Shown: piece by piece, positions 32,599 through 40,245 of the stretch | How positions within the stretch are numbered: the stretch's first letter is position 1 | Layout of the letters: the number at the start of each line of letters is the position of its first letter | Assembly (NCBI RefSeq): GCF_041916975.1 | Contig: NZ_JAYRYK010000001.1 | Location: forward strand, 1,612,001 to 1,676,000 | Length of the DNA stretch: 64,000 nucleotides | Reading direction: 5' to 3' | DNA from: Sphingosinicella sp041916975 | GTDB taxonomy: Bacteria > Pseudomonadota > Alphaproteobacteria > Sphingomonadales > Sphingomonadaceae | Notes under the pieces: generated by a model | Told to the model about the DNA's origin: nothing | What the model saw: the letters and a program-made list of their open reading frames with translations, nothing else | Database searches by the model: none | Program-made: the position numbers and the translations under genes

Positions 32599-34968
32599 CT
32601 AGAACCGGTACGCCGCGGTCACGCCGAACGTACGCGGACGCACGATGTTCGAACGATAGATCGTCGCGTTGTTGTTGTCGCGCGCCCGGCGGCTGGACCA
32701 CACGGCCTGATCGAGCACGTTATTCGCGAACATCGACAGGTCGATACCGTTCAGACGGTAGCCCGCGCGCAGCGACAGCGCCCGGATCGCCGGAGCATTG
32801 CTGAGCGTCGGATCAACGCCGCCGTTGCGTGGATCGAGGCCCGGCGTCAGGCTCGTCTGGTGCGCCCGGTAATCGAAGTCGGCGCGCACATACGCATCGT
32901 CTTCTTCACGCAGCGAGAACTCGTGCTGCGCGTGCACCGAAACCGTCCACGGCGGTGTGGTCACATGGTTGCCTTCCGTCACCAGCGGCACGGTGGCGAG
33001 CGGGCCGCCGAAGAACGTGTCGAGGAACTTGGCGTTGGTGTAGCCCACTTCCGCCTGCAGCGTGAAGTCGTCCGTCACGCGGTAGTCGAGCTGCAGATCG
33101 AAGCCGCGGCTGCGTGCCGAACCAAGGTTCGCCGTGAACTGGAAGCCGCAGCCGCCGAGGCCGACGACCTGCTGGATGTTCTTCCAGTCGATCTGGTAGA
33201 CGCTGCCCTGCACGCTGAGACGCCCGCCGAGCGTACGGCTCTTCACGCCTGCCTCATAGCTCCACACCGAGTCCGATTTGTACGTTTCGGGGCGACCGTC
33301 CGGATAGCCGAGCGGATCGAGATCGCTCGCCTGGCACGGCGTACCGACCTGCGGGTTGTAACCGCCGGGCCGGAAGCCCTTCGATGCGGACGCGTAGATC
33401 AGGTTCGCCGGATCGACCTGGAATTCGATGCCGAACTTGGGTGTGAACGGCTTTTCCTTCTGCGTGCCGATGTCGGTCACCGGCGGCCCCACAACAGGCC
33501 CCTGTGCGAACGAGTTGATGTTGAACTTGGTCTGGCCGTAGCGCAGGCCCACGGTCAGCGTCAGCTGATCCATCGGCTTGAAGTTCACCTGACCGAATGC
33601 CGCGACCTGCGTGTCCTTCGAACTCGTCGCCTGATCGTAGATGAGGCGCCCGTCGACAAGCGGCGGGAAGAACGGGATCAGGAACGGCGCGTATTCGAAG
33701 AGGAAACGGTCTTCCACCTGCTGGATCGAGGTCTGCTTGGCCTTCTGGTAGAAGCCGCCGACCACCCACGTGAAAGGCGAATCCGTGTTCGCGGACTGCA
33801 GACGAATTTCACCCGTGGTGATCTTCTGCGTGTTCACGAAATCGCTGAAGCCTTCCTGGTCCGGGAAGATCGGGAGCGTAATGCCCGTGAACAGGCTCTG
33901 GTCGAACGTCGTGTAGTCCGAACGGAACGTCTGCTTGCGATCGAAATACGAACCGATCGCGGTGAGATCGACGCCGCCGAACGAATACTGCACGTTCAAT
34001 GTCGGCAGATAGAAACGATCGCGGCCCGATTCCTGCACACGATTGCCGTTCAGGAACACGCCGTTGTCATAATCGGAAAACTGCGCGTCCGGCACGGTGA
34101 AATCGGCGCGGACGTTGTCCCACGTCTCCGGGCTGTCGTTGGTGTAGATCTTCTGATACGCGATCGACGGCGTGATGCGGAGTTCCGGCACCGGCGACCA
34201 GGTGAAAGCGACGCGGCCGACATAGGAATTCTGGTAGTTCGCGTCGTCGTCGACCACGCCCTTGTCTTCGAAGCGCACGCGATCGATGAAGCCGCCGTCG
34301 CGGCGGTAATAGCCGCTCACGCGTACGCCGAGCTTGTCTTCCACGAGCGGCACGCCATAAGCAACGCCGGCTTCATAGCTGGGGCCGCCGTTTTCGGTGA
34401 GCGCGGCTTCCGCACGCACGTATCCGGACGAGCGGGTCAGGCTCGGCTGCGGCGAGATGAAGCGGATCGTGCCGCCCTGCGAACCGGCGCCGAACAGCGT
34501 GCCCTGCGGGCCGCGCAGAACTTCGACGCGTTCCAGATCGAAGATCACCGGATAGGCGTTGCCGCCGCTGTAACCGAGCGAGCGGATCTGGATCGGCGTG
34601 TCGTCGATATAGACGCCGGTCGTCGCCGCACCCGCGGTCGAATTGATGCCGCGGATCGAGATGTTCGTCGTCGTGTTGGTCGCTTCGAAAACGACGCCCG
34701 GTGTCTGCCGGATCACGTCGGCGAATTCACGTACGCCGCGGCTGTCGAGCGTTTCCTGCGTGAAGGCGCTGACGCTGAGCGGCACCTTGCTGATCGCCTG
34801 CGACTGGCGCGTCGCGGTGACGACGATGTCCTCGAAGCCGCCGACGACTTCTGTGTTGTCGGTCGCGGCCTGTTCGCCGCTCTGCGCGAACGCAGCGGCA
34901 GGCAGCATCAGCGCCGCGATCGCGACGGATGATTTTGCCAGAGTGCGGATTGTTTCTCTTTTCATCAT
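32599..34968 (-). CDS. TonB-dependent outer membrane receptor (amine locus, right run)
   Basis: A 789-aa receptor with a signal peptide (to about residue 30), TonB box region FEDIVVTATRQSQAISKVPLSVSAF, plug signature VEVLRGPQGTLFGAGSQGGTIRF, and a barrel ending in Phe (GVTAAYRF). The start is the first of two adjacent ATGs at 34968/34965, after AAGGGGG. It begins 44 bp after phenylacetate-CoA ligase on the same strand, so it is probably part of that operon, and is followed by a terminator. It likely imports an aromatic substrate feeding this locus. Confidence 0.93.
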   Translation of the reverse strand: MMKRETIRTLAKSSVAIAALMLPAAAFAQSGEQAATDNTEVVGGFEDIVVTATRQSQAISKVPLSVSAFTQETLDSRGVREFADVIRQTPGVVFEATNTTTNISIRGINSTAGAATTGVYIDDTPIQIRSLGYSGGNAYPVIFDLERVEVLRGPQGTLFGAGSQGGTIRFISPQPSLTRSSGYVRAEAALTENGGPSYEAGVAYGVPLVEDKLGVRVSGYYRRDGGFIDRVRFEDKGVVDDDANYQNSYVGRVAFTWSPVPELRITPSIAYQKIYTNDSPETWDNVRADFTVPDAQFSDYDNGVFLNGNRVQESGRDRFYLPTLNVQYSFGGVDLTAIGSYFDRKQTFRSDYTTFDQSLFTGITLPIFPDQEGFSDFVNTQKITTGEIRLQSANTDSPFTWVVGGFYQKAKQTSIQQVEDRFLFEYAPFLIPFFPPLVDGRLIYDQATSSKDTQVAAFGQVNFKPMDQLTLTVGLRYGQTKFNINSFAQGPVVGPPVTDIGTQKEKPFTPKFGIEFQVDPANLIYASASKGFRPGGYNPQVGTPCQASDLDPLGYPDGRPETYKSDSVWSYEAGVKSRTLGGRLSVQGSVYQIDWKNIQQVVGLGGCGFQFTANLGSARSRGFDLQLDYRVTDDFTLQAEVGYTNAKFLDTFFGGPLATVPLVTEGNHVTTPPWTVSVHAQHEFSLREEDDAYVRADFDYRAHQTSLTPGLDPRNGGVDPTLSNAPAIRALSLRAGYRLNGIDLSMFANNVLDQAVWSSRRARDNNNATIYRSNIVRPRTFGVTAAYRF

Positions 34969-35012
34969 TACCCCCTTCTGAGTGTTTTGCTGGATGACGA
35001 ATTACGCTTTGC

Positions 35013-36308
35013 TCAGGAACTCAGTGTTCTCTTGTCGATGACTCTGCTTGCTTTCCCCTGCGACCGTGGGAGTGCGCCTGCGGGTTGGATGTCGATCTTC
35101 ACACTGATCCCCACCATGGTCTTGATGCGGTGGGCGAGCGTGTAGGCGTGCTCGGCGTGGGTTGCCGCGTCGGTGTCCTCGCGCGCCTCGACCGAAAGCC
35201 GCACCATGTCCATCCGGTCCGGACGGGTGAGCTCGATCAGGAAGTGCGGCGCAAGCGCAGGCACCGACAGGATGTGCTCCTCGATCTGGCTCGGGAACAC
35301 GTTCACGCCCCGGATGATCATCATGTCGTCGCTGCGGCCCGTGATCTTCGCCATGCGCCGCATACTGCGCGCCGTGCCCGGGAGAAGCCGGGTCAGGTCG
35401 CGCGTGCGGTAGCGCACGATCGGCATCGCCTCCTTGGTGAGCGAGGTGAACACGAGCTCGCCCTCCTCGCCGTCAGGGAGCACTGCGCCCGTCTCAGGGT
35501 CGATCACCTCGGGATAGAAATGATCCTCCCAGATGGTGAGGCCGTCTTTGGTCTCCACGCACTCCTGCGCCACGCCAGGCCCCATCACCTCGGAAAGGCC
35601 GTAGATGTCGACCGCGTCGATCGCGAAGGCGCTCTCGATCTCGGCGCGCATCGCCTCGGTCCACGGCTCGGCGCCGAAGATGCCCGTCTTCAGCGAGCTC
35701 GTCGCCGGGTCGATGCCCTGCCGCCGGAACTCGTCGAGGATCGCCAGCATGTAGCTCGGCGTCACCATGATGATCTCAGGGCTGAAGTCGGTGATCAGCT
35801 GCACCTGCTTCTCGGTCTGCCCGCCCGACATCGGGATCACCGTGCAGCCCAAAGCCTCCGCGCCGTAGTGCGCGCCGAGGCCGCCGGTGAAGAGGCCGTA
35901 GCCGTAGGCGACGTGCACCTTCATCCCCGGGCGACCGCCTGCCGCATGGATCGAGCGCGCCACCAGCCCCGACCATGTCGCAATGTCGGCCTTCGTGTAA
36001 CCCACCACCGTGGCCTTCCCCGTCGTTCCCGACGAGGCGTGGATGCGCGCCAGCTTCTCCTGCGGCACCGCGAAGAAGCCGAACGGATACGCATCACGCA
36101 AATCCGCCTTCGTCGTGAACGGGAACTTCGCGAGATCACTCAGCGACACGAGGTCGTCAGGGTGCACACCCGCCGCGTCGAACTTCGCACGATACGCAGG
36201 GTTGCCATTGTAAGCGTGGCTCAAGCTCCGCTTGAGACGCTCCAACTGCAATGCGCCCAACTCATCTCGCGACGCCGTCTCAATCGCGTCGAGGCCGATT
36301 CCGCTCAC
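35013..36308 (-). CDS. paaK: Phenylacetate-CoA ligase
   Basis: A 431-aa adenylate-forming enzyme of the PaaK family, which makes phenylacetyl-CoA from phenylacetate, ATP and CoA. Features: N-terminal IETASRDELGALQLERLKRSL, the AMP-binding P-loop SSGTTGKATVVGYT (92-105), YGLSEVMGPG, YRTRDLTRLLPG, the hinge region KITGRSDDMMIIRGVNVFPSQIEE, and the C-terminal Lys region RSQGKASRV. The start is a GTG at 36308 overlapping the aldehyde dehydrogenase stop (GTGA); no ATG fits. No paaA-E epoxidase genes are in the window, so degradation of phenylacetyl-CoA must be encoded elsewhere. Ligases of closely related aryl acids cannot be excluded. Confidence 0.9.
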   Translation of the reverse strand: MSGIGLDAIETASRDELGALQLERLKRSLSHAYNGNPAYRAKFDAAGVHPDDLVSLSDLAKFPFTTKADLRDAYPFGFFAVPQEKLARIHASSGTTGKATVVGYTKADIATWSGLVARSIHAAGGRPGMKVHVAYGYGLFTGGLGAHYGAEALGCTVIPMSGGQTEKQVQLITDFSPEIIMVTPSYMLAILDEFRRQGIDPATSSLKTGIFGAEPWTEAMRAEIESAFAIDAVDIYGLSEVMGPGVAQECVETKDGLTIWEDHFYPEVIDPETGAVLPDGEEGELVFTSLTKEAMPIVRYRTRDLTRLLPGTARSMRRMAKITGRSDDMMIIRGVNVFPSQIEEHILSVPALAPHFLIELTRPDRMDMVRLSVEAREDTDAATHAEHAYTLAHRIKTMVGISVKIDIQPAGALPRSQGKASRVIDKRTLSS

Positions 36309-37714
36309 TGATGGATAACCTGCACGGTCGTGAACTCGGCAAGGCCGAGGGTTCCGAACTCGACACCGATGCCCGATTGCTTGACGCCGCCGAAGGGTGC
36401 GTCGGGGCGGATGGCGCTGTGATTGTTCACCCACGCGCTGCCGCATTCGAGACGACCTGCAAGCGCCGCCGCCTTGTCGATGTCGCCCGACCACACCGAA
36501 CCGCCGAGGCCGCTCGGGTTGTCGTTCGCGCGCGCCAGCGCATCTTCGATATCGCTGTAGCGGATCACCGGCAGCGCCGGGCCGAACTGCTCCTCGTCGA
36601 CGATGGCCATGCCCTCTTTCGCCCCGGCAAGGATCGTCACCGGGTAGAACAGACCTTCGCCTTCCATCGGCGCGCCGCCGCACAGCGCCTGCGCACCGTC
36701 CGCGATCGCTGCATCCACCAGCGTGCGCACGCGATCGAACTGCATCCGGTTCTGCACCGTGCCGAGAAGGCTGTCCGCATTGCGCCCGTCGCCAACCTTC
36801 ACGTTCGCCGCATAAGCGACAAGCCGCCTGCACACGTCATCGTAGATCGAATCGTGCACGTAGAGCCGCTTGATCGCCGCGCAGGTCTGGCCATTGTTGA
36901 TGAATGCGCCCCAGAACAGTTTCTCGGTGACGGCATCGAGATCGGCATCGGGCAGCACGATCGCCGCGTCATTGCCGCCAAGCTCCAGCGTCAGCCGCTT
37001 CAGCGTATCCGCTGCGCTCGCCATCACCCGCTTGCCCGTGCGCGTCGATCCGGTGAATACGATCTTGTCGATCCCGGGATGCACGGACATCGCGCGGCCG
37101 ACCTCGTCCTCGCCCGCAACCGCATTGAGCACGCCCGGCGGCAGCGCCGCCTGCAGCAGCTCAGCGAGCCGCAGCGTTGCGATCGGCGTATAGGGTGAAG
37201 GCTTCAGCACCACGGTGTTGCCCGCGCGGATCGCCGGCATGATGTGCCAGATCGCGATCATCACCGGGAAGTTCCACGGCGTGATCGAGCCGACGACGCC
37301 GATCGGCTTCCGGTGCAGCGTCACCTTGCCGGCGGCATCGTCCTGGATCGTCTCCACGGGCAGGTCGAGGCTCGCGGTGTAGCGCGTCCATGCCGCCGAG
37401 CCGCCGATTTCCCACTGCGAGCCCATGCCGCCGAGCGGCTTGCCCTGTTCAAGCGTCACCAGCTCGGCAAGCTCCGCCGCATTCGCTTCGATGATGTCCG
37501 CCATCGCGTTCACCGCCGCCCTGCGTTCCGCGTCCGGCGTTGCCGCCCAGCCCGGGAACGCGCGCCGCGCCGCCGCGACCGCCGCATCCAGATCGGCCGC
37601 CGTCGCCGCGGGACACCGCGCAAACACCGTCCCATCCGCAGGGTTGATCACATCAAAATGGCGGCCAGCCTCAACAGACCGGCCTTCAATCACGAAATTA
37701 TAGCTTTGAGGCAT
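36305..37714 (-). CDS. NAD(P)-dependent aldehyde dehydrogenase
   Basis: A 469-aa aldehyde dehydrogenase with the catalytic residues in place: N148 (TPWNFP), E244 (TLELGG) and nucleophile C278 (NNGQTCAAIKR). It oxidises an aldehyde to the acid. It is translationally coupled to phenylacetate-CoA ligase, which makes phenylacetaldehyde or a related arylacetaldehyde the obvious substrate, the product expected from an aromatic amine dehydrogenase. I use the ATG at 37714 (MPQSYNFVIEG), which gives the normal N-terminus; ATGs at 37732 and 37798 are alternatives. It is divergent from TetR B. Confidence 0.9.
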   Translation of the reverse strand: MPQSYNFVIEGRSVEAGRHFDVINPADGTVFARCPAATAADLDAAVAAARRAFPGWAATPDAERRAAVNAMADIIEANAAELAELVTLEQGKPLGGMGSQWEIGGSAAWTRYTASLDLPVETIQDDAAGKVTLHRKPIGVVGSITPWNFPVMIAIWHIMPAIRAGNTVVLKPSPYTPIATLRLAELLQAALPPGVLNAVAGEDEVGRAMSVHPGIDKIVFTGSTRTGKRVMASAADTLKRLTLELGGNDAAIVLPDADLDAVTEKLFWGAFINNGQTCAAIKRLYVHDSIYDDVCRRLVAYAANVKVGDGRNADSLLGTVQNRMQFDRVRTLVDAAIADGAQALCGGAPMEGEGLFYPVTILAGAKEGMAIVDEEQFGPALPVIRYSDIEDALARANDNPSGLGGSVWSGDIDKAAALAGRLECGSAWVNNHSAIRPDAPFGGVKQSGIGVEFGTLGLAEFTTVQVIHQ

Positions 37715-37802
37715 CAAACGTTCCCGGCCCATTTGGATACGGGATGCGCGCGTCCACGATCGGCTCCTTGCAGCGGACCCGTTCAAGAACTCGAACATTA
37801 AC

Positions 37803-37816
37803 CCGTATATCTTCGA
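37803..37816. promoter_or_regulatory. Weak TetR operator-like site ahead of the aldehyde dehydrogenase
   Basis: CCGTA-TATC-TTCGA keeps one full arm and the 5-4-5 spacing of the shared operator; the other arm matches 3 of 5 bases. It lies about 90 bp upstream of the aldehyde dehydrogenase start at 37714. Confidence 0.35.
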
Positions 37817-37958
37817 GTTAATTTTTCATTTGTCTAATGCGGTGCAGATTGAAACCGCCTCCCGCCGCGCGCATCCCGTATAATTATTCAGAAAAAATGC
37901 GAGGTTATGCGCGCCCTGCCCGCTTTGCACCCATCCCCATCCCTCATTTGTGCTTAAA

Positions 37959-37972
37959 TCGAATTTCTTCGA
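37959..37972. promoter_or_regulatory. TetR operator (TCGAA-N4-TTCGA) upstream of regulator B
   Basis: TCGAA-TTTC-TTCGA within AAATCGAATTTCTTCGAC, aligning base for base with AAATCGAATTGATTCGAA at 18065-18082 except in the spacer and last base. It lies 57 bp upstream of the TetR B ATG and about 245 bp upstream of the aldehyde dehydrogenase start. Confidence 0.65.
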
Positions 37973-38028
37973 CTATTGATGAAAACAGGGGGGTTGTCAA
38001 CAGCCCGAAAACGATGGAAACGGGGCAA

Positions 38029-38682
38029 ATGATCACCAATGTGAAAAGCAGGCCGCCCGCGCGAAAGGCGACACAGGCGCGCGGCCGAGCCCGGCGCGCA
38101 GAACTCCTCGAAGCGGCGCGCGCCATGCTCGACACGCAGAACATCGATCAGATCGGCATGATCGCGGTCGCGGAAGTCGCGGGCATCCCCGCCTCATCGG
38201 CCTACCATTTCTTCCCCGAGATCGGCGATCTCTGGAAAGAGCTCGTGCGCACGATTGCCGTGGTACAGGCCGCGGAAGACCTGATGCTTCCCGAGGTCGA
38301 TGAGTGGGAAACGCTCATCGAACTGTCGCTCTTGCATCACCAGAAAGCCTTCAACAGCAACCGCGCCGCGCGCCAACTGATGCTCGGGCCTCACACGCCG
38401 CCCGAAATCAAGAACGCCGGCTGCAAGGAGGACTTTCGATTCGGCACCGCACTGTGGACGGCCGTGCGCCGCCAGTTCGTCCTCCCCGGCCTCGCTGATT
38501 CACGCGAGCTGTTCTTCAAGGCGCTGCTGATTTCCGACGTGTTCTTCTCGCTCTCCGTCGCCGATCGCGATCACGTCACCGACGAAGCGCTGGCCGAAGC
38601 GAAGCTCGCGATGATCTCGTACCTGCGCGCCTACCTGCCGACCCGGCTCGCGCGCGCCGGCGAGACGGAGGCCGCGGCCTAG
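38029..38682 (+). CDS. TetR family regulator B, right border of the amine locus
   Basis: A 217-aa TetR regulator with helix-turn-helix VAEVAGIPASSAYHFFPE. It is a full-length paralogue of regulator A at 17293-17919: the recognition helix differs by one residue in the GIP-SSAYHFF stretch. I choose the ATG at 38029, just after GGGG; an ATG at 38014 is close by, and the open frame further upstream overlaps the operator and is not credible as protein. It is divergent from aldehyde dehydrogenase, paaK and the TonB receptor, which it probably represses in the absence of an aromatic ligand. Confidence 0.9.
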   Translation: MITNVKSRPPARKATQARGRARRAELLEAARAMLDTQNIDQIGMIAVAEVAGIPASSAYHFFPEIGDLWKELVRTIAVVQAAEDLMLPEVDEWETLIELSLLHHQKAFNSNRAARQLMLGPHTPPEIKNAGCKEDFRFGTALWTAVRRQFVLPGLADSRELFFKALLISDVFFSLSVADRDHVTDEALAEAKLAMISYLRAYLPTRLARAGETEAAA

Positions 38683-38691
38683 AGCAGCAGC

Positions 38692-39162
38692 CTAGACAGG
38701 CACTGCGCTCACTGGAACGGGCGTCGCCTTCATCTGCTCCATGGAGAAGGTGGAGCTGACATCCGACAGCCCCGGCACCTCGCTGATCAGCCGCTGATAG
38801 ACGCGGTCGTAGTGCTGGATATCGCGCACCAGCATCTTCAGCAGATAGTCGACATCGCCGCTCATCCGGTGGCACTCCACGATCTCGGGGATCGCGCGGA
38901 TCGCCGCGGCAAACCGCTCGAGCCAGGCCTTGTCGTGCGCCGAGATGCGGATCGAGACGAACACCGTCATCGCCAGCCCCAGCGCAGGCGCGTTCACCAC
39001 CGCAACGCGGCGCTCGATGATCCCGGCCTCCTCCATCTGACGAATCCGGCGCCAGCACGGATTCGCCGACAGCGCGACCCGCTCTCCGATCTCCTGGATC
39101 GAAAGCGTGGCATCCCGCTGCAGGATTTCAAGGATTGCCCGGTCTTTGGAATCGAGTTTCAT
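38692..39162 (-). CDS. Lrp/AsnC family transcriptional regulator
   Basis: A 156-aa protein with N-terminal helix-turn-helix (LSIQEIGERVALSANPCWRRIRQMEEAGII) and the RAM effector domain (MTVFVSIRISAHDKAWLERF, CHRMSGDVDYLLKMLVRDIQHYD). It is a typical feast/famine regulator. It converges with TetR B (9 bp apart) and is divergent from the RBBP9-type hydrolase over about 200 bp. The target and ligand are unknown; it may respond to amino acids linked to the neighbouring receptor. Confidence 0.92.
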   Translation of the reverse strand: MKLDSKDRAILEILQRDATLSIQEIGERVALSANPCWRRIRQMEEAGIIERRVAVVNAPALGLAMTVFVSIRISAHDKAWLERFAAAIRAIPEIVECHRMSGDVDYLLKMLVRDIQHYDRVYQRLISEVPGLSDVSSTFSMEQMKATPVPVSAVPV

Positions 39163-39339
39163 TGCGTTAGGATATCCAAGATTTTCGTTCCAAAATCTCT
39201 AACTTGCGCAGAGCCGGGCGCAAGCCCTTCCTTGGCAGCTACGCAACGCCAGGCCCACCCACGTCGGCGTTGAACCGTTTTCTATAAGAGGCGAAACGTT
39301 TTCTTTTTTGCATTGTCTACTCTTTAACTTGTATATATT

Positions 39340-39358
39340 CTCTACTCATTGAGTGGAG
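39340..39358 (+). promoter_or_regulatory. Inverted repeat covering the ribosome binding site
   Basis: CTCTACT-CATTG-AGTGGAG (extendable to nine pairs) places the GTGGAG Shine-Dalgarno sequence of the gene at 39366 in the 3' arm of a hairpin. A TTGCAT-N18-TATATA promoter-like pair lies at 39308-39337, so depending on the true start of transcription this is either an RNA element or a DNA operator overlapping the start site. Confidence 0.4.
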
Positions 39359-39365
39359 ATATACG

Positions 39366-39974
39366 ATGAGCGACATCGCGACACCCCGCGTGCTGTTCGT
39401 GCCGGGCTATGGCAATTCAGGCCCACGGCACTGGCAGACGCTGTGGGAACAGGCCCGCCCCGATGCCGCGCGCGCCGAACTCGGTAACTGGGACCGGCCG
39501 AAACGCGCCGGATGGGTCGCCCGACTCGACGCGGCGATCAGCGCCTCCCCCGCCCCCGTCATCCTCGTCGCCCACAGTCTCGGCTGCATCACGGCTGCAT
39601 GGTGGGTCGCCCAGCACGGCCAGAGCTACGGCTGGCCCATCGCCGGCGCGCTCCTTGTCGCGCCCCCTGATTGCGAGCGCGAGGAGGGCTGCCGCTTCGA
39701 TACCTTCCGCGGCCTGCCAAACGTGTTCCTGCCTTTCCCGTCCATCGTCGTCGCCAGCCGCAGCGATCCCTATGCCGAGTTTTCGTGGGCGAGTTTCCTT
39801 GCCCGCAGCTGGGGCAGCTTTCTCGTCGACGCGGGCGACTGCGGCCACATCAACGCAGATTCCGGCATCGGCGACTGGCCGTTCGGCGCACGCCTGCTCG
39901 ATCGCCTCATTTTCGCGGCGCAGGACCGCGAACGCCCGCATGTCGAGTCGCGCCAACACTGCGCCGCGCTCTGA
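39366..39974 (+). CDS. RBBP9/YdeN family serine alpha/beta hydrolase
   Basis: A 202-aa small alpha/beta hydrolase. The N-terminus VLFVPGYGNSGPRHWQTLWE and nucleophile elbow VAHSLGC (Ser) are characteristic of the RBBP9/YdeN family; the catalytic Asp is probably in SRSDPYAE and the His in DCGHINADSG. Members hydrolyse esters or amides of small acyl groups, but few substrates are known. It is followed 29 bp later by a YezD-like peptide and then a TonB receptor, likely one transcription unit. Confidence 0.88.
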   Translation: MSDIATPRVLFVPGYGNSGPRHWQTLWEQARPDAARAELGNWDRPKRAGWVARLDAAISASPAPVILVAHSLGCITAAWWVAQHGQSYGWPIAGALLVAPPDCEREEGCRFDTFRGLPNVFLPFPSIVVASRSDPYAEFSWASFLARSWGSFLVDAGDCGHINADSGIGDWPFGARLLDRLIFAAQDRERPHVESRQHCAAL

Positions 39975-40003
39975 CACATCGACATCATCCGGGGGACATC
40001 CAC

Positions 40004-40165
40004 ATGACCGAAGCCACGCCGCAGCCCGTCACGTCGACGGAGGAGGCTCTGCAGACCATCCGCGAGGCGCTCGGGCGTCTTCGCTACGGCACGATCACGC
40101 TCACCGTCCACGATGCGCGGATCGTCCAGCTCGACATTACCGAGAAGCGCCGCTTCCCGGCCTGA
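40004..40165 (+). CDS. YezD-like (DUF2292) small protein
   Basis: A 53-aa protein with the DUF2292 pattern: EEALQTIREALGRLRYGTITLTVHDARIVQLDITEKRR. The family is found in many bacteria as a small basic protein of unknown function, in some genomes near sulfur or nutrient uptake genes. GGGGGA precedes the ATG. It lies between the RBBP9-type hydrolase and a TonB receptor on the same strand. Confidence 0.78.
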   Translation: MTEATPQPVTSTEEALQTIREALGRLRYGTITLTVHDARIVQLDITEKRRFPA

Positions 40166-40245
40166 ACCTATTCACAAAAAAACCAATCTGGCACCGACCG
40201 GACCACCGGAGGCGCCGCGATCCATCAAACAGGGAGTTCGTTAAA

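Noticed and set aside
32554..34932. 792-codon plus-strand frame over the second TonB receptor
   Set aside because: It is antisense to a receptor with signal peptide, plug motif and terminal Phe; the composition is Arg/Glu/His-rich, as expected for a shadow frame.
37837..38028. Longer TetR B starting at 37837
   Set aside because: The added residues have no homology and would place the operator inside the coding region; starts at 38014 or 38029 fit the family.
16743..38682. Genomic island integrated at tRNA-Gly
   Set aside because: The locus starts about 480 bp after the tRNA, but no integrase, relaxase or transposase was found and I saw no repeat of the tRNA 3' end near the right border.
39409..40245. 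N-terminal extension of the TonB receptor across the hydrolase gene
   Set aside because: The receptor has its own Shine-Dalgarno sequence and signal peptide at 40246; the extension overlaps the RBBP9-type hydrolase in another frame.
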